This document shows positions 1 to 5,831 of a DNA stretch of 6,018 bases, piece after piece. A program made the position numbers and the translations under genes. The stretch's first letter is position 1; every line of letters begins with the position of its first letter. Source of the stretch: an uncultured Victivallaceae bacterium (lineage in GTDB: Bacteria; Verrucomicrobiota; Lentisphaeria; Victivallales; Victivallaceae); the NCBI GenBank assembly GCA_934663655.1, contig CAKUKT010000173.1, positions 1 through 6,018 of the forward strand, given 5' to 3'. Below the pieces are notes generated by a model, which was not told the origin of the DNA, did not search any database, and saw only the letters and a program-made list of their open reading frames with translations.

Positions 1-841
1 GTTCTACCACCGCGACGAGGACGACCGGGTGAAGTCTCTCGCCGAACTGGTGGACATCTACTTCAATTCCGCCGGACACAACGCGGTGCTGCTGCTGAAT
101 GTCCCGCCGGATCAGCGCGGACTTTTCCATGAGACCGATGTGGCGAGGCTGCGGGAATTTCACGACTATCTCGAACGGGCATTTTCTGAAAATCTCCTGC
201 CCGGCAACCGGGGTGAGCTGGCGTTCGATTTCGGGACCGAACGCGAATTCAACTGCCTTGAACTCGCCGAGGATGTTGTGAATCATGGACAGCGGGTCGA
301 AGAGTACCATCTCGAAATCGAGTCCCCGGCTGGAGAAGCGCGGATCATCTGCCGCGGCGCCACCATCGGCATCCGGGAACTCAACCGTTTCCCGCTCGTC
401 CGGGCCCGTCGCGGCCGGGTCGTAATCGATTCCTCCCGCGGTGAAGCGCCGCTGCTGCGGGTCGGGCTGTTCCGGATCCCGGAACTTGCCGTTCCCGCGG
501 CGGATGAGGTGGCGCCGCCGACCCGGGAATGGAGCGTTCCGCCCGGACTTCCGGCGGAATTTGTACTCGACCTCGGGGAAGAACGGATGGTTAATGGCGT
601 GCTGGTGATCCCGCCCGCGGGTCGGTTCGGTCACATCTTCAAATACGAAATCTGCGCCGGCATTGATGCCGACGCCTGCCGGCGATGTGTCGCCGGTGAA
701 TTTGGCAACACCCCCAACAACCCCCAGCCCTGCCGGGTGATCTTTGCTGAACCGGTACGGGCGCGCTTTCTGAGGCTGCGGGCGCTCTCGACCGTGGATG
801 GCGGTCCGGAGGCGCGCATCGGGGGCTTTGAGGCAATCTGA
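1..841 (+). CDS. Alpha-L-fucosidase, GH29 family (C-terminal part; start lies outside the window)
   Basis: Enzymes of this family release terminal alpha-L-fucose from glycans by a retaining mechanism. The frame is open from base 2 and 279 residues are visible before the TGA at 839-841. The GTG at 29 is only an internal Val codon, because the frame continues upstream with family sequence. Visible residues 2-56 match the end of the GH29 catalytic barrel: YHRDEDDRVKSLAELVDIYF, then a segment containing LLLNVPPDQRG. The catalytic nucleophile region is upstream and not seen. Residues of about 70-160 form a beta-rich domain (ELAFDFGTE, then TIGIRELNRFPLVRARRGRV). Residues of about 175-279 form a second discoidin/CBM32-like sandwich with the motif GEFGNTPNNPQP, followed by VRARFLRLRAL. 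This two-sandwich tail is usual in bacterial GH29 enzymes. The signal peptide, if any, is outside the window. The next gene's ribosome binding site overlaps this stop codon, so the two are probably one operon. Family assignment is firm; the substrate is unknown. Confidence 0.9.
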   Translation, partial: FYHRDEDDRVKSLAELVDIYFNSAGHNAVLLLNVPPDQRGLFHETDVARLREFHDYLERAFSENLLPGNRGELAFDFGTEREFNCLELAEDVVNHGQRVEEYHLEIESPAGEARIICRGATIGIRELNRFPLVRARRGRVVIDSSRGEAPLLRVGLFRIPELAVPAADEVAPPTREWSVPPGLPAEFVLDLGEERMVNGVLVIPPAGRFGHIFKYEICAGIDADACRRCVAGEFGNTPNNPQPCRVIFAEPVRARFLRLRALSTVDGGPEARIGGFEAI

Positions 842-845
842 GGAG
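841..845 (+). promoter_or_regulatory. Ribosome binding site of the GH43-like gene, overlapping the fucosidase stop
   Basis: AGGAG lies six bases before the ATG at 852, and its first A is the last base of the fucosidase TGA stop. This fixes the start of the hydrolase gene at 852 rather than at a longer in-frame start at 798, which would extend 44 bases into the fucosidase gene and give an arginine-rich, family-unlike N-terminus. The overlap suggests translational coupling. Confidence 0.8.
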
Positions 846-851
846 TACGAT

Positions 852-1688
852 ATGCGTCTGGAGGAAATTCCGATTCGTGATCCATTCATTCTGCCGGTTG
901 AGCTGCAGAAAACCTACTGGCTTTTCGGCACTACCGACGCCGATCCCGGCGTTGCTCGTCCGGGACGACATGGGTTTGACTGCTACCGCAGTGCCGATCT
1001 CCGGGAATGGGAGGGGCCGTTCCGTGCGTTTGAACCGGCGGCGGATTTCTGGGGGAAATACCACTTCTGGGCGCCGGAAGTTCATTTCATCAACGGGCGT
1101 TACTGGATGGCCGCCAGTTTCAAATCCGATACCGCCTGCCGCGGCACCCAGTTGCTGACCGCCGCGGCGCCGCAGGGACCATACCTGCCGGTCGGCGACG
1201 GCGCGTTGACACCGCGCGATTGGGAGTGTCTGGATGGAACACTTCATATCGATGGTTCCGGGCGGCCGTGGATGATTTTCTGCCATGAATGGCTGCAGAT
1301 CGGCGACGGTACGATCTGTGCGATGCCGCTTAAAGATGATTTCACGGCCCCGGCCGGCGAGCCGGTGGTGTTGTTTCACGCCTCGGAGGCGCCATGGACA
1401 CGCGAGATCCGTCCCGGTTGCCGGGTGACTGACGGACCGTTTCTCTTTACCGACGGCGGCGGGCTGGCGATGCTGTGGTCGAGTTTCGGCAACGAAGGAT
1501 ATGCAATGGGGATTGCCCGTTCCGAAGGCGGGATACTCGGGCCGTGGCGGCAGGAACAGGAGCCTTTTTTCGGTCGTGACGGCGGCCATGGCATGGTGTT
1601 CAGAACTTTTGACGGCCAACGCCGACTGACTTTGCACTCTCCCAACCGCGGACCGCTGGAGAGAGCGGTTTTTCTGCCATTTGCATGA
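852..1688 (+). CDS. GH43-like five-bladed beta-propeller glycoside hydrolase
   Basis: The 278-residue protein has no signal peptide, so it is probably cytoplasmic and acts on imported oligosaccharides. GH43 enzymes are inverting hydrolases, usually releasing arabinofuranose, xylose or galactose from side chains. The fold is indicated by IRDPFILP at residues 8-15 (Asp10 as candidate catalytic base), FGTTD (25-29), FWAPEVHFINGRYWMAASF (72-90), CLDGTLHIDGSGRPW (126-140, Asp128 as candidate pKa modulator), CHEW (144-147), VTDGPFL (192-198), a GPW (230-232), and GGHGMVF (244-250) with a likely propeller-centre His246. The usual GH43 general-acid motif EGP is TDGP here, with Asp194 in place of Glu; I recall this from an uncharacterised GH43-like branch, so it need not mean loss of activity. 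Length is typical of a single-domain member. It follows the GH29 gene with ten bases between stop and start and probably acts on the same glycan. The fold is well supported; the substrate is not. Confidence 0.85.
   Translation: MRLEEIPIRDPFILPVELQKTYWLFGTTDADPGVARPGRHGFDCYRSADLREWEGPFRAFEPAADFWGKYHFWAPEVHFINGRYWMAASFKSDTACRGTQLLTAAAPQGPYLPVGDGALTPRDWECLDGTLHIDGSGRPWMIFCHEWLQIGDGTICAMPLKDDFTAPAGEPVVLFHASEAPWTREIRPGCRVTDGPFLFTDGGGLAMLWSSFGNEGYAMGIARSEGGILGPWRQEQEPFFGRDGGHGMVFRTFDGQRRLTLHSPNRGPLERAVFLPFA
1652..1673 (+). terminator. Possible weak intrinsic terminator inside the 3' end of the GH43-like gene
   Basis: ACCGCT (1652-1657) pairs perfectly with AGCGGT (1664-1669) around the loop GGAGAG, and TTTT follows (1670-1673). 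It ends 12 bases before the stop codon, which is an awkward place for a terminator because it would give mRNA without a stop. The 138-bp gap downstream holds no better hairpin, so this is the only terminator candidate for the operon. It may simply be a chance result of coding sequence. Confidence 0.25.
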
Positions 1689-1708
1689 CAAATTGGTGAA
1701 CTTTTGAT

Positions 1709-1737
1709 TTGAAAAATTCTACCAAAGGTGTTACCTT
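1709..1737 (+). promoter_or_regulatory. Possible sigma70-type promoter of the Sel1-repeat gene
   Basis: TTGAAA (1709-1714) is followed after 17 bases by TACCTT (1732-1737), a poor -10 box, in a markedly AT-rich gap between two GC-rich genes. A perfect TATAAT also occurs at 1800-1805, but it has no good -35 and would start transcription within the ribosome binding site, so I consider it less likely. The AT-richness supports a promoter somewhere in 1689-1800; the exact boxes are uncertain. Confidence 0.3.
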
Positions 1738-1810
1738 ATTAGGAAGCATCTTTTTTGTGCAGCAGAGAAGAGTTGGTTTTTCTTATATATTTTCCATCAT
1801 ATAATCAAGT

Positions 1811-1817
1811 AAAGGAG
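1811..1817 (+). promoter_or_regulatory. Ribosome binding site of the Sel1-repeat gene
   Basis: AAAGGAG lies nine bases before the ATG at 1827. It decides the start: the frame is open upstream to a TTG at 1755, but that start has no Shine-Dalgarno, and the extra 24 residues would be encoded by AT-rich, promoter-like DNA. Confidence 0.75.
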
Positions 1818-1826
1818 AGTGAAAAG

Positions 1827-3257
1827 ATGAGTGAATCGAAGGTTCCGGAAAGCCTGGAAAAACTTTCCGACATGCAGCTTATGGAGCATTATCGCGTCTC
1901 CGCACTGTTGCCGAACCTTGGCGCGATCCATTACATCGCCGCCATCATCGTACTCGCAGTCGGCGGATACGAAGTGATGGCCGCCGACCCGAAAGATCCC
2001 TGGATGAGTGTTCTTGTTGTTGCGGTAATTCCTTATGTGCTGTTGTTGGCGGTCGCTTACGTATACCGCAACATCCGTACCCGCGGTTCTCAGTTGTTCT
2101 TCCGGATCTACTCTCTGCTGTTGACACTGGTGGGCCTTTACAACGCCGGACTCGGTACTTATGAGTACTGCAACGTCGCTGAACTTCCGGAGAACTTCAA
2201 CACCCTGTGGCTCACCTACGGAATTATCGGCTGGTGGCTGGCTTCCCTGTTGATGATTGCGGTCGGCATCCTCTCCTGGCGCGGCTCCTCCGACGAGATG
2301 TTGTTCAGCCCCGAACGTCGTTTCTCGGCCGCACAGATCGCTTTCGCCTGGAAGAAGCGGCGTCATGGCGAGGTGGTGCCCGATTCCGAACTGCCCAAAT
2401 ATGAGAAAGCTGGCAGCCTCAGCAAATATGCGTTGGTTCTTTCCTATGTCTTCATTGTGGTTGCGGTCGTTGAACTGAGTCCGATCGGTACTCGCGAGGA
2501 TTTTCTCCGGCCGGATCCGTTGAAATTGGATGTGTATGTGCCTGAGGAAACCATTCTGCTTGCTGACAACGCTTTCAAGCAGGAGAATTTTGCCGAGGCG
2601 CTCAAACATTACCGGGTTTGTGCCCGCAACGGCGAGATCGCCGCTACGCTGCAGCTCGGCAAGATGTATCACAACGGGCTTGGCGTGAAGCGCAATATTC
2701 CGGTCGCCGTGAGTTTCTATCAGCTCGTTGCCGAGGAGGGAATCCCCGAGGCGCAGATGATGCTCGCCAGAATGTATGAAAACGGTGTGATCGACGAGGA
2801 AAAGGGCGGCAAGGTGGTCGTGAAGCAGGATTCTCCCAAAGCGATCTACTGGTACGGCAGCGCCGCCGAGCAGAACACTCCGGAAGCCGCCGCCGGTCGT
2901 GACCGCGTTCTCGCCGCCTTCAAGGCCAAGGCGGAAGGTGGTGATACCGATGCGGCGATCGCGCTTGCCCGGATCTATCTCATCGGCTATGGTGTCGAAG
3001 CTGACGACGAGACCGCCGGCAAGTTCTTCGAACTCGCCGCGACGCAGCCCGAGGGAGCTGGCATCTACGCGATGCTCCGGATTGCGGAGATCTTTGAGAA
3101 GGGCGAGAAGAACGATGACGGCAAGGTCCTGATTCAGGCCAACAAGAAGCGTGCCTACGACTGGTATGCCCGGGCCGCGGAGAGCAAGAACGACGACGCG
3201 GTCAAGGCGTTTGAAAAGTTCAAGAAGAACAACGACATGACGTCCGTGGTCGAATAA
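1827..3257 (+). CDS. Membrane protein with five predicted TM segments and C-terminal Sel1 repeats
   Basis: The 476-residue protein has hydrophobic segments at about 34-52, 60-80, 90-111, 127-150 and 200-218. The basic loops YRNIRTR (80-86) and WKKRRHG (175-181) should be cytoplasmic by the positive-inside rule, so the N-terminus is predicted inside and everything after residue 220 outside the inner membrane. Residues 243-270 (LLADNAFKQENFAEALKHYR at the start) look TPR-like. Four Sel1-type units follow: 273-306 (LGKMYHNGLGV), 309-352 (LARMYENG, ending YWYGSAAEQ), 375-410 (LARIYLIGYGV) and 415-458 (IAEIFEKG, ending YDWYARAAES). Sel1 repeats are helical-pair solenoids that bind proteins and often act as adaptors in envelope or stress pathways. 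No catalytic domain is visible and I do not recognise the membrane domain, so no specific function is claimed. The gene stands alone, ahead of a good terminator. Topology is inferred; the repeats are clear from the sequence. Confidence 0.85.
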   Translation: MSESKVPESLEKLSDMQLMEHYRVSALLPNLGAIHYIAAIIVLAVGGYEVMAADPKDPWMSVLVVAVIPYVLLLAVAYVYRNIRTRGSQLFFRIYSLLLTLVGLYNAGLGTYEYCNVAELPENFNTLWLTYGIIGWWLASLLMIAVGILSWRGSSDEMLFSPERRFSAAQIAFAWKKRRHGEVVPDSELPKYEKAGSLSKYALVLSYVFIVVAVVELSPIGTREDFLRPDPLKLDVYVPEETILLADNAFKQENFAEALKHYRVCARNGEIAATLQLGKMYHNGLGVKRNIPVAVSFYQLVAEEGIPEAQMMLARMYENGVIDEEKGGKVVVKQDSPKAIYWYGSAAEQNTPEAAAGRDRVLAAFKAKAEGGDTDAAIALARIYLIGYGVEADDETAGKFFELAATQPEGAGIYAMLRIAEIFEKGEKNDDGKVLIQANKKRAYDWYARAAESKNDDAVKAFEKFKKNNDMTSVVE

Positions 3258-3261
3258 TCCT

Positions 3262-3278
3262 TCCGCCGGGTCGGCGGA
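3262..3278 (+). other. Perfect hairpin just after the Sel1-repeat gene
   Basis: TCCGCCG (3262-3268) pairs completely with CGGCGGA (3272-3278) across a three-base loop, five bases after the stop codon. No T-run follows, so it is not a standard intrinsic terminator. It could protect the mRNA 3' end. Confidence 0.45.
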
Positions 3279-3312
3279 CGGCGTAGCTCGTCTGTCGGTC
3301 GGCGTGGGAAAG

Positions 3313-3329
3313 ATCCCCTGAATGGGGAT
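3313..3329 (+). other. Second perfect hairpin between the Sel1-repeat gene and its terminator
   Basis: ATCCCC (3313-3318) pairs with GGGGAT (3324-3329) around TGAAT. No T-run follows directly. It lies 22 bases before the terminator stem and, with the hairpin at 3262, makes the 3' untranslated region strongly structured. Confidence 0.4.
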
Positions 3330-3351
3330 GACGAAAATTTCTGTGGATAAA

Positions 3352-3390
3352 CCGGAACGTCCCTCTGATGGGCGTTCCGGATTTTTTTAT
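3352..3390 (+). terminator. Rho-independent terminator of the Sel1-repeat gene, possibly bidirectional
   Basis: CCGGAACG (3352-3359) pairs with CGTTCCGG (3373-3380). Inside it, CCC (3361-3363) pairs with GGG (3370-3372) after a one-base bulge, closing on a six-base loop. ATTTTTTTAT follows at once. This is the clearest terminator in the window. Read on the minus strand, the same stem is followed by TTTATC, so it might weakly stop transcription of the convergent glycosyltransferase gene, which ends 140 bases away. Confidence 0.85.
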
Positions 3391-3493
3391 GTCGTGCCGT
3401 GTTGAAGGTGATACAGCACCCGGATGAGTTCCAGATAAAGAAGTTGACGGCGGGATATTTACGGTGGTGCCCGGCGATGAACCGGCTTAACCC

Positions 3494-3513
3494 GCGTTCC
3501 GCGTGTGGAACGC
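3494..3513 (-). terminator. Hairpin downstream of the glycosyltransferase gene; weak terminator candidate
   Basis: GCGTTCC (3494-3500) pairs perfectly with GGAACGC (3507-3513) around a six-base loop, 16 bases beyond the minus-strand stop codon. On that strand the following bases are GGGTTAAG, not a T-run, so it is not a canonical intrinsic terminator. It could act as a 3' end stabiliser or with a protein factor. Confidence 0.35.
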
Positions 3514-3529
3514 AGAGGAATTATTCCGT

Positions 3530-5455
3530 TTACCGGGTTTTTATCCAGTTGTCGCGAACCAGCAGCACCCCGTCGATCAGCCCGCGGATCAGCACCGCGG
3601 CCAGCAGTGCCGCAAAGAGCACCGGCGGAGCCAGAAAATAGAGCCCGCAGCTCAGCCAGACCAGAATACCCGCCGATTTCGATCCGCGCCAAAAAAGGTA
3701 TAGTCCGCCGATCGCCGCTGCGGCAACCATCAGCCAGCTGAAAACTCTGACCCAGCTCCATACTTCCGGGCCGACGCTGTAGTTGAGCAAAAACGGTGCG
3801 GTTCCGGCCTGATTCAACAAGGGCGTCCCCAGCAAGATGGCGCCGGCAATCAGTACGACGGTGATTGCCCGGTGCCGCAGCGGTGCGCTGCGCCAGAAGT
3901 CAAGACCGGCGAATACCCCGAACCACGCGGTCACCGTCGGCAGAATAAACCGCCGGGCGTCGCAGAAGGTGTGGCTGTACCCGAAAAAGAACCAGATCAA
4001 CGGCACCGTCCAGAGCGCGATGATTGTCCGGCGACAGCGCGATTTCTCCAGCAGCAGCGCGGCGATACCCGGTGCCCACAGGGCGAGGTTGGCTTCGGAG
4101 AGAAACCGGATATGCACCCCTTTCATCAGGGTCGCGAAGGTGAAACCGTCCGCTGGGCGGGTGCCGGGGGCATAATCCAGGTAGTGGAGCACGTAACCGA
4201 AGGTCAGTGGTGAACCGAACTGCCGGATGTTCGCGTAGAACTGCAGCCCGAACACCGCCAGAAATCCTGCCGCCGCCAGGCCGGTAAGCCATGCCAGTTC
4301 TCTGACTGCCGCTTTGACGTCACTGCCGGATTTGCTGCCGCTGAACCGATTCAGTGCGATGAAGATCAGCAGCGGCGCCAGCAGTATGTAGTTTATTCTG
4401 ATCATACAGACCAGCCCGTAGAGCGCTCCCGTCGCCAGCGCCCAGCGGCGACGCAGCGGCAGCGCCAGAACCGCCCAGATGGCGGCGAAGAGCATCAGCA
4501 GTCCCGGGGTGTCGCTCATGGCGTTGAAGCCGGCATTGATGCAGAACGAGTAGTAGCGGGCGAAGCCGTAAGGCGCGTCCGGAGAGGGCGGAAACGCGAA
4601 AAAACAGGAGAAATTCTGCAAGTTCCAGTTCTCGAGGTGGAAGAACACAAACGGCCACAGCGCCTGTACCATAATTGCCGCCCCCGCCTGCCGGACCGAG
4701 AGGCCGATCCGGCGCAGGATCAGAAAGCCGAGTGCAAGCGCCGCCGGTCCCACCGCCAGCAGCACGAAGTAGTCGAACGCCACCGCGATGTCGTAGAACT
4801 CACCGGCTCCCAGCGCGAGGATGAAGGGAAGGTAGAAAAATCCGAGCCCGATGGTGAAGTTCCACGGCCCCGTCCAGTCTCCCCGCAGGATGTCGGCGAT
4901 GGTCTTGTAGTAGCCGGGATCGTCCGCCGCACTCGGAATCACATTGCCGAAACGTATCGTCGTCAGCAGACCCAGCGTGATTCGCAGCAATACCGCCAGG
5001 CCTACCCAGTAACATGCCTCCGCCGTCGAACCCGGCTCCAGCGCCCCGGAACGAAGTTCCCGCAGGAACTTCACCAGCAACGCTACCCAGAAGACCGCTG
5101 CCGTCAGCACCAGCAAAATCCGGATTTCCGGCAGGGGCGGCGTCTGCCACAACAGCGGCGAGATGTTCGGGCGCGCCGGAATTGTCGCATCCGGCGTGTA
5201 GAATGCCCGGCTTCCATCCGGAGTTTCGACTTCGTAGTAGTCGTTGTACCAGGCCAGCGGATGCTGCCCGGTAAAGCCCCGGAAGGGGCCGCGGATCAGC
5301 TTCACCTCTCCCGGCCCGACCCCCTTTACTTCGGAAAACAGCGACGGTGCGGAAAATAGCGGCGTGCCGGCCGGGAGAGTTTCCGCCGTCACCGTCATCA
5401 GTGGCAGCAACACCATCACCATCACCAGCGGCAATAGAAAAGATTTCGAACTCAT
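3530..5455 (-). CDS. GT-C membrane glycosyltransferase (GT39/PMT/ArnT-like) with N-terminal SH3-like domain
   Basis: The 641-residue integral membrane protein resembles polyprenyl-phosphate-sugar-dependent GT-C transferases, which move a sugar onto lipid or protein on the outer face of the inner membrane. About thirteen hydrophobic segments run from residue 111 to 627. Family-like features are the acidic pair in SAADDPGYYKTIADIL (175-190, Asp178-Asp179, the usual place of catalytic or metal-binding acids), SDTPGLLMLFAAIW (314-327), FGSPLTFGYVLHYLDY (413-428) and ARRFILPTV (500-508). The N-terminus is unusual: a signal peptide or signal anchor (1-24, ending VTA) is followed by a hydrophilic beta-rich stretch (26-90, LPAGTPLF then DYYEVETPDGSRAFY) resembling a bacterial SH3 domain. 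The ATG at 5455 is chosen because it retains the whole signal; its ribosome binding site is poor (GAAAG or a distant GGAA). It is transcribed alone, convergent with the Sel1 gene and divergent from the pseudopilin gene. Donor and acceptor cannot be deduced. Confidence 0.8.
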   Translation of the reverse strand: MSSKSFLLPLVMVMVLLPLMTVTAETLPAGTPLFSAPSLFSEVKGVGPGEVKLIRGPFRGFTGQHPLAWYNDYYEVETPDGSRAFYTPDATIPARPNISPLLWQTPPLPEIRILLVLTAAVFWVALLVKFLRELRSGALEPGSTAEACYWVGLAVLLRITLGLLTTIRFGNVIPSAADDPGYYKTIADILRGDWTGPWNFTIGLGFFYLPFILALGAGEFYDIAVAFDYFVLLAVGPAALALGFLILRRIGLSVRQAGAAIMVQALWPFVFFHLENWNLQNFSCFFAFPPSPDAPYGFARYYSFCINAGFNAMSDTPGLLMLFAAIWAVLALPLRRRWALATGALYGLVCMIRINYILLAPLLIFIALNRFSGSKSGSDVKAAVRELAWLTGLAAAGFLAVFGLQFYANIRQFGSPLTFGYVLHYLDYAPGTRPADGFTFATLMKGVHIRFLSEANLALWAPGIAALLLEKSRCRRTIIALWTVPLIWFFFGYSHTFCDARRFILPTVTAWFGVFAGLDFWRSAPLRHRAITVVLIAGAILLGTPLLNQAGTAPFLLNYSVGPEVWSWVRVFSWLMVAAAAIGGLYLFWRGSKSAGILVWLSCGLYFLAPPVLFAALLAAVLIRGLIDGVLLVRDNWIKTR

Positions 5456-5476
5456 CTTTCAGAGATTCCAGTGTTT

Positions 5477-5505
5477 TCCGGAGGCGCGGCCGTCCGGAGG
5501 TTTTT
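5477..5505. other. GC-rich hairpin in the leader of the glycosyltransferase gene
   Basis: The palindrome TCCGGA occurs twice (5477-5482 and 5493-5498) and the copies can pair. GGC (5483-5485) and GCC (5489-5491) extend the stem around loop GCG, with one bulged base. On the plus strand TTTTT follows two bases later, giving a terminator-like shape. On the minus strand it lies in the predicted 5' leader, about 22 bases before the start codon. It could block antisense transcription entering the gene or affect its translation. Confidence 0.35.
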
Positions 5506-5565
5506 ATTTACCGGCACACCCCCAGGAATTGTTTTCTTCCATCAGTGGCGGAAATGTTTCCTCTA

Positions 5566-5594
5566 ACAATAGCTCCGGTTCGGTGTGGTTTCAA
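5566..5594 (-). promoter_or_regulatory. Predicted sigma70-type promoter of the glycosyltransferase gene
   Basis: On the minus strand, TTGAAA (5594-5589) is followed after exactly 17 bases by TATTGT (5571-5566). Both boxes match the consensus well (five of six and four of six bases). Transcription would begin near 5559, giving a leader of about 100 bases that contains the 5477-5505 hairpin. Confidence 0.5.
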
Positions 5595-5742
5595 GCGGTG
5601 CAATGGCGATCCGACCGGTTTTTGTCCGGAGTTTCGGCGGAAGCCGGGGCGGGCACCCGATTTCGCCGTTTTCCGATTGGCTCTCCGGAATCGTTTTCCG
5701 GCGCCTGGAACCGGCAATTGCAAAAACATTGTCAAAAGTTTT

Positions 5743-5760
5743 CATCGGACGCAACCGATG
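5743..5760. promoter_or_regulatory. Perfect inverted repeat upstream of the pseudopilin gene (operator or weak terminator)
   Basis: CATCGG and CCGATG flank a six-base spacer. The repeat ends two bases before the putative -35 box of the pseudopilin promoter, a position suited to a dimeric regulator. It is also followed six bases later by a run of seven T (5767-5773), so as RNA it could be a poor terminator. The sequence alone does not decide between the two. Confidence 0.35.
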
Positions 5761-5762
5761 GA

Positions 5763-5789
5763 TTGATTTTTTTCACCGGACGGTATATT
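5763..5789 (+). promoter_or_regulatory. Possible promoter of the pseudopilin gene
   Basis: TTGATT (5763-5768) and TATATT (5784-5789) are good box matches but only 15 bases apart, shorter than the preferred 17. An alternative is the extended -10 TGATATTGT at 5806-5814, which has no clear -35. Either would give a short leader before the ATG at 5844. Confidence 0.35.
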
Positions 5790-5831
5790 TGTAGCGATGT
5801 TACCGTGATATTGTCGCAGCGGTTCCAATCA

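Noticed and set aside
639..1691. Long open frame (350 codons) on the minus strand across the two hydrolase genes
   Set aside because: It is antisense to two well-supported enzyme genes, has a composition typical of GC-rich shadow frames (many Arg, Pro, His) and no recognisable motif or ribosome binding site.
1800..1805. Perfect TATAAT just upstream of the Sel1-repeat gene
   Set aside because: No suitable -35 at 16-18 bases, and transcription from it would begin inside the ribosome binding site; probably a chance match in AT-rich DNA.
1797..2672. Open frame of 291 codons on the minus strand opposite the Sel1-repeat gene
   Set aside because: It is complementary to a membrane protein gene with clear repeats; its translation is rich in Gln, His and Arg without domain signals, as expected of a shadow.
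3399..3641. Small plus-strand open frame of 80 codons after the Sel1 terminator
   Set aside because: Starts at a non-ATG codon without a ribosome binding site and runs antisense into the glycosyltransferase 3' end.
4637..5359. Open frame of 240 codons on the plus strand opposite the glycosyltransferase gene
   Set aside because: Highly charged, Arg/Gln-rich low-complexity translation with no start signal; the opposite strand encodes a convincing GT-C protein.
5477..5689. TCCGGA repeated several times in the divergent intergenic region
   Set aside because: The same hexamer is common in the coding parts of this window and reflects base composition; apart from the pair at 5477 and 5493 there is no regular spacing.
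5707..5735. Perfect -35 box TTGACA on the minus strand in the divergent region
   Set aside because: The bases at the correct -10 distance are GGTTCC, which is not a -10 box; the pair at 5566-5594 is far better.
5347..5766. Plus-strand open frame of 139 codons spanning the glycosyltransferase start and the intergenic region
   Set aside because: No ribosome binding site, no recognisable sequence, and it overlaps the 5' end and promoter of a supported gene.
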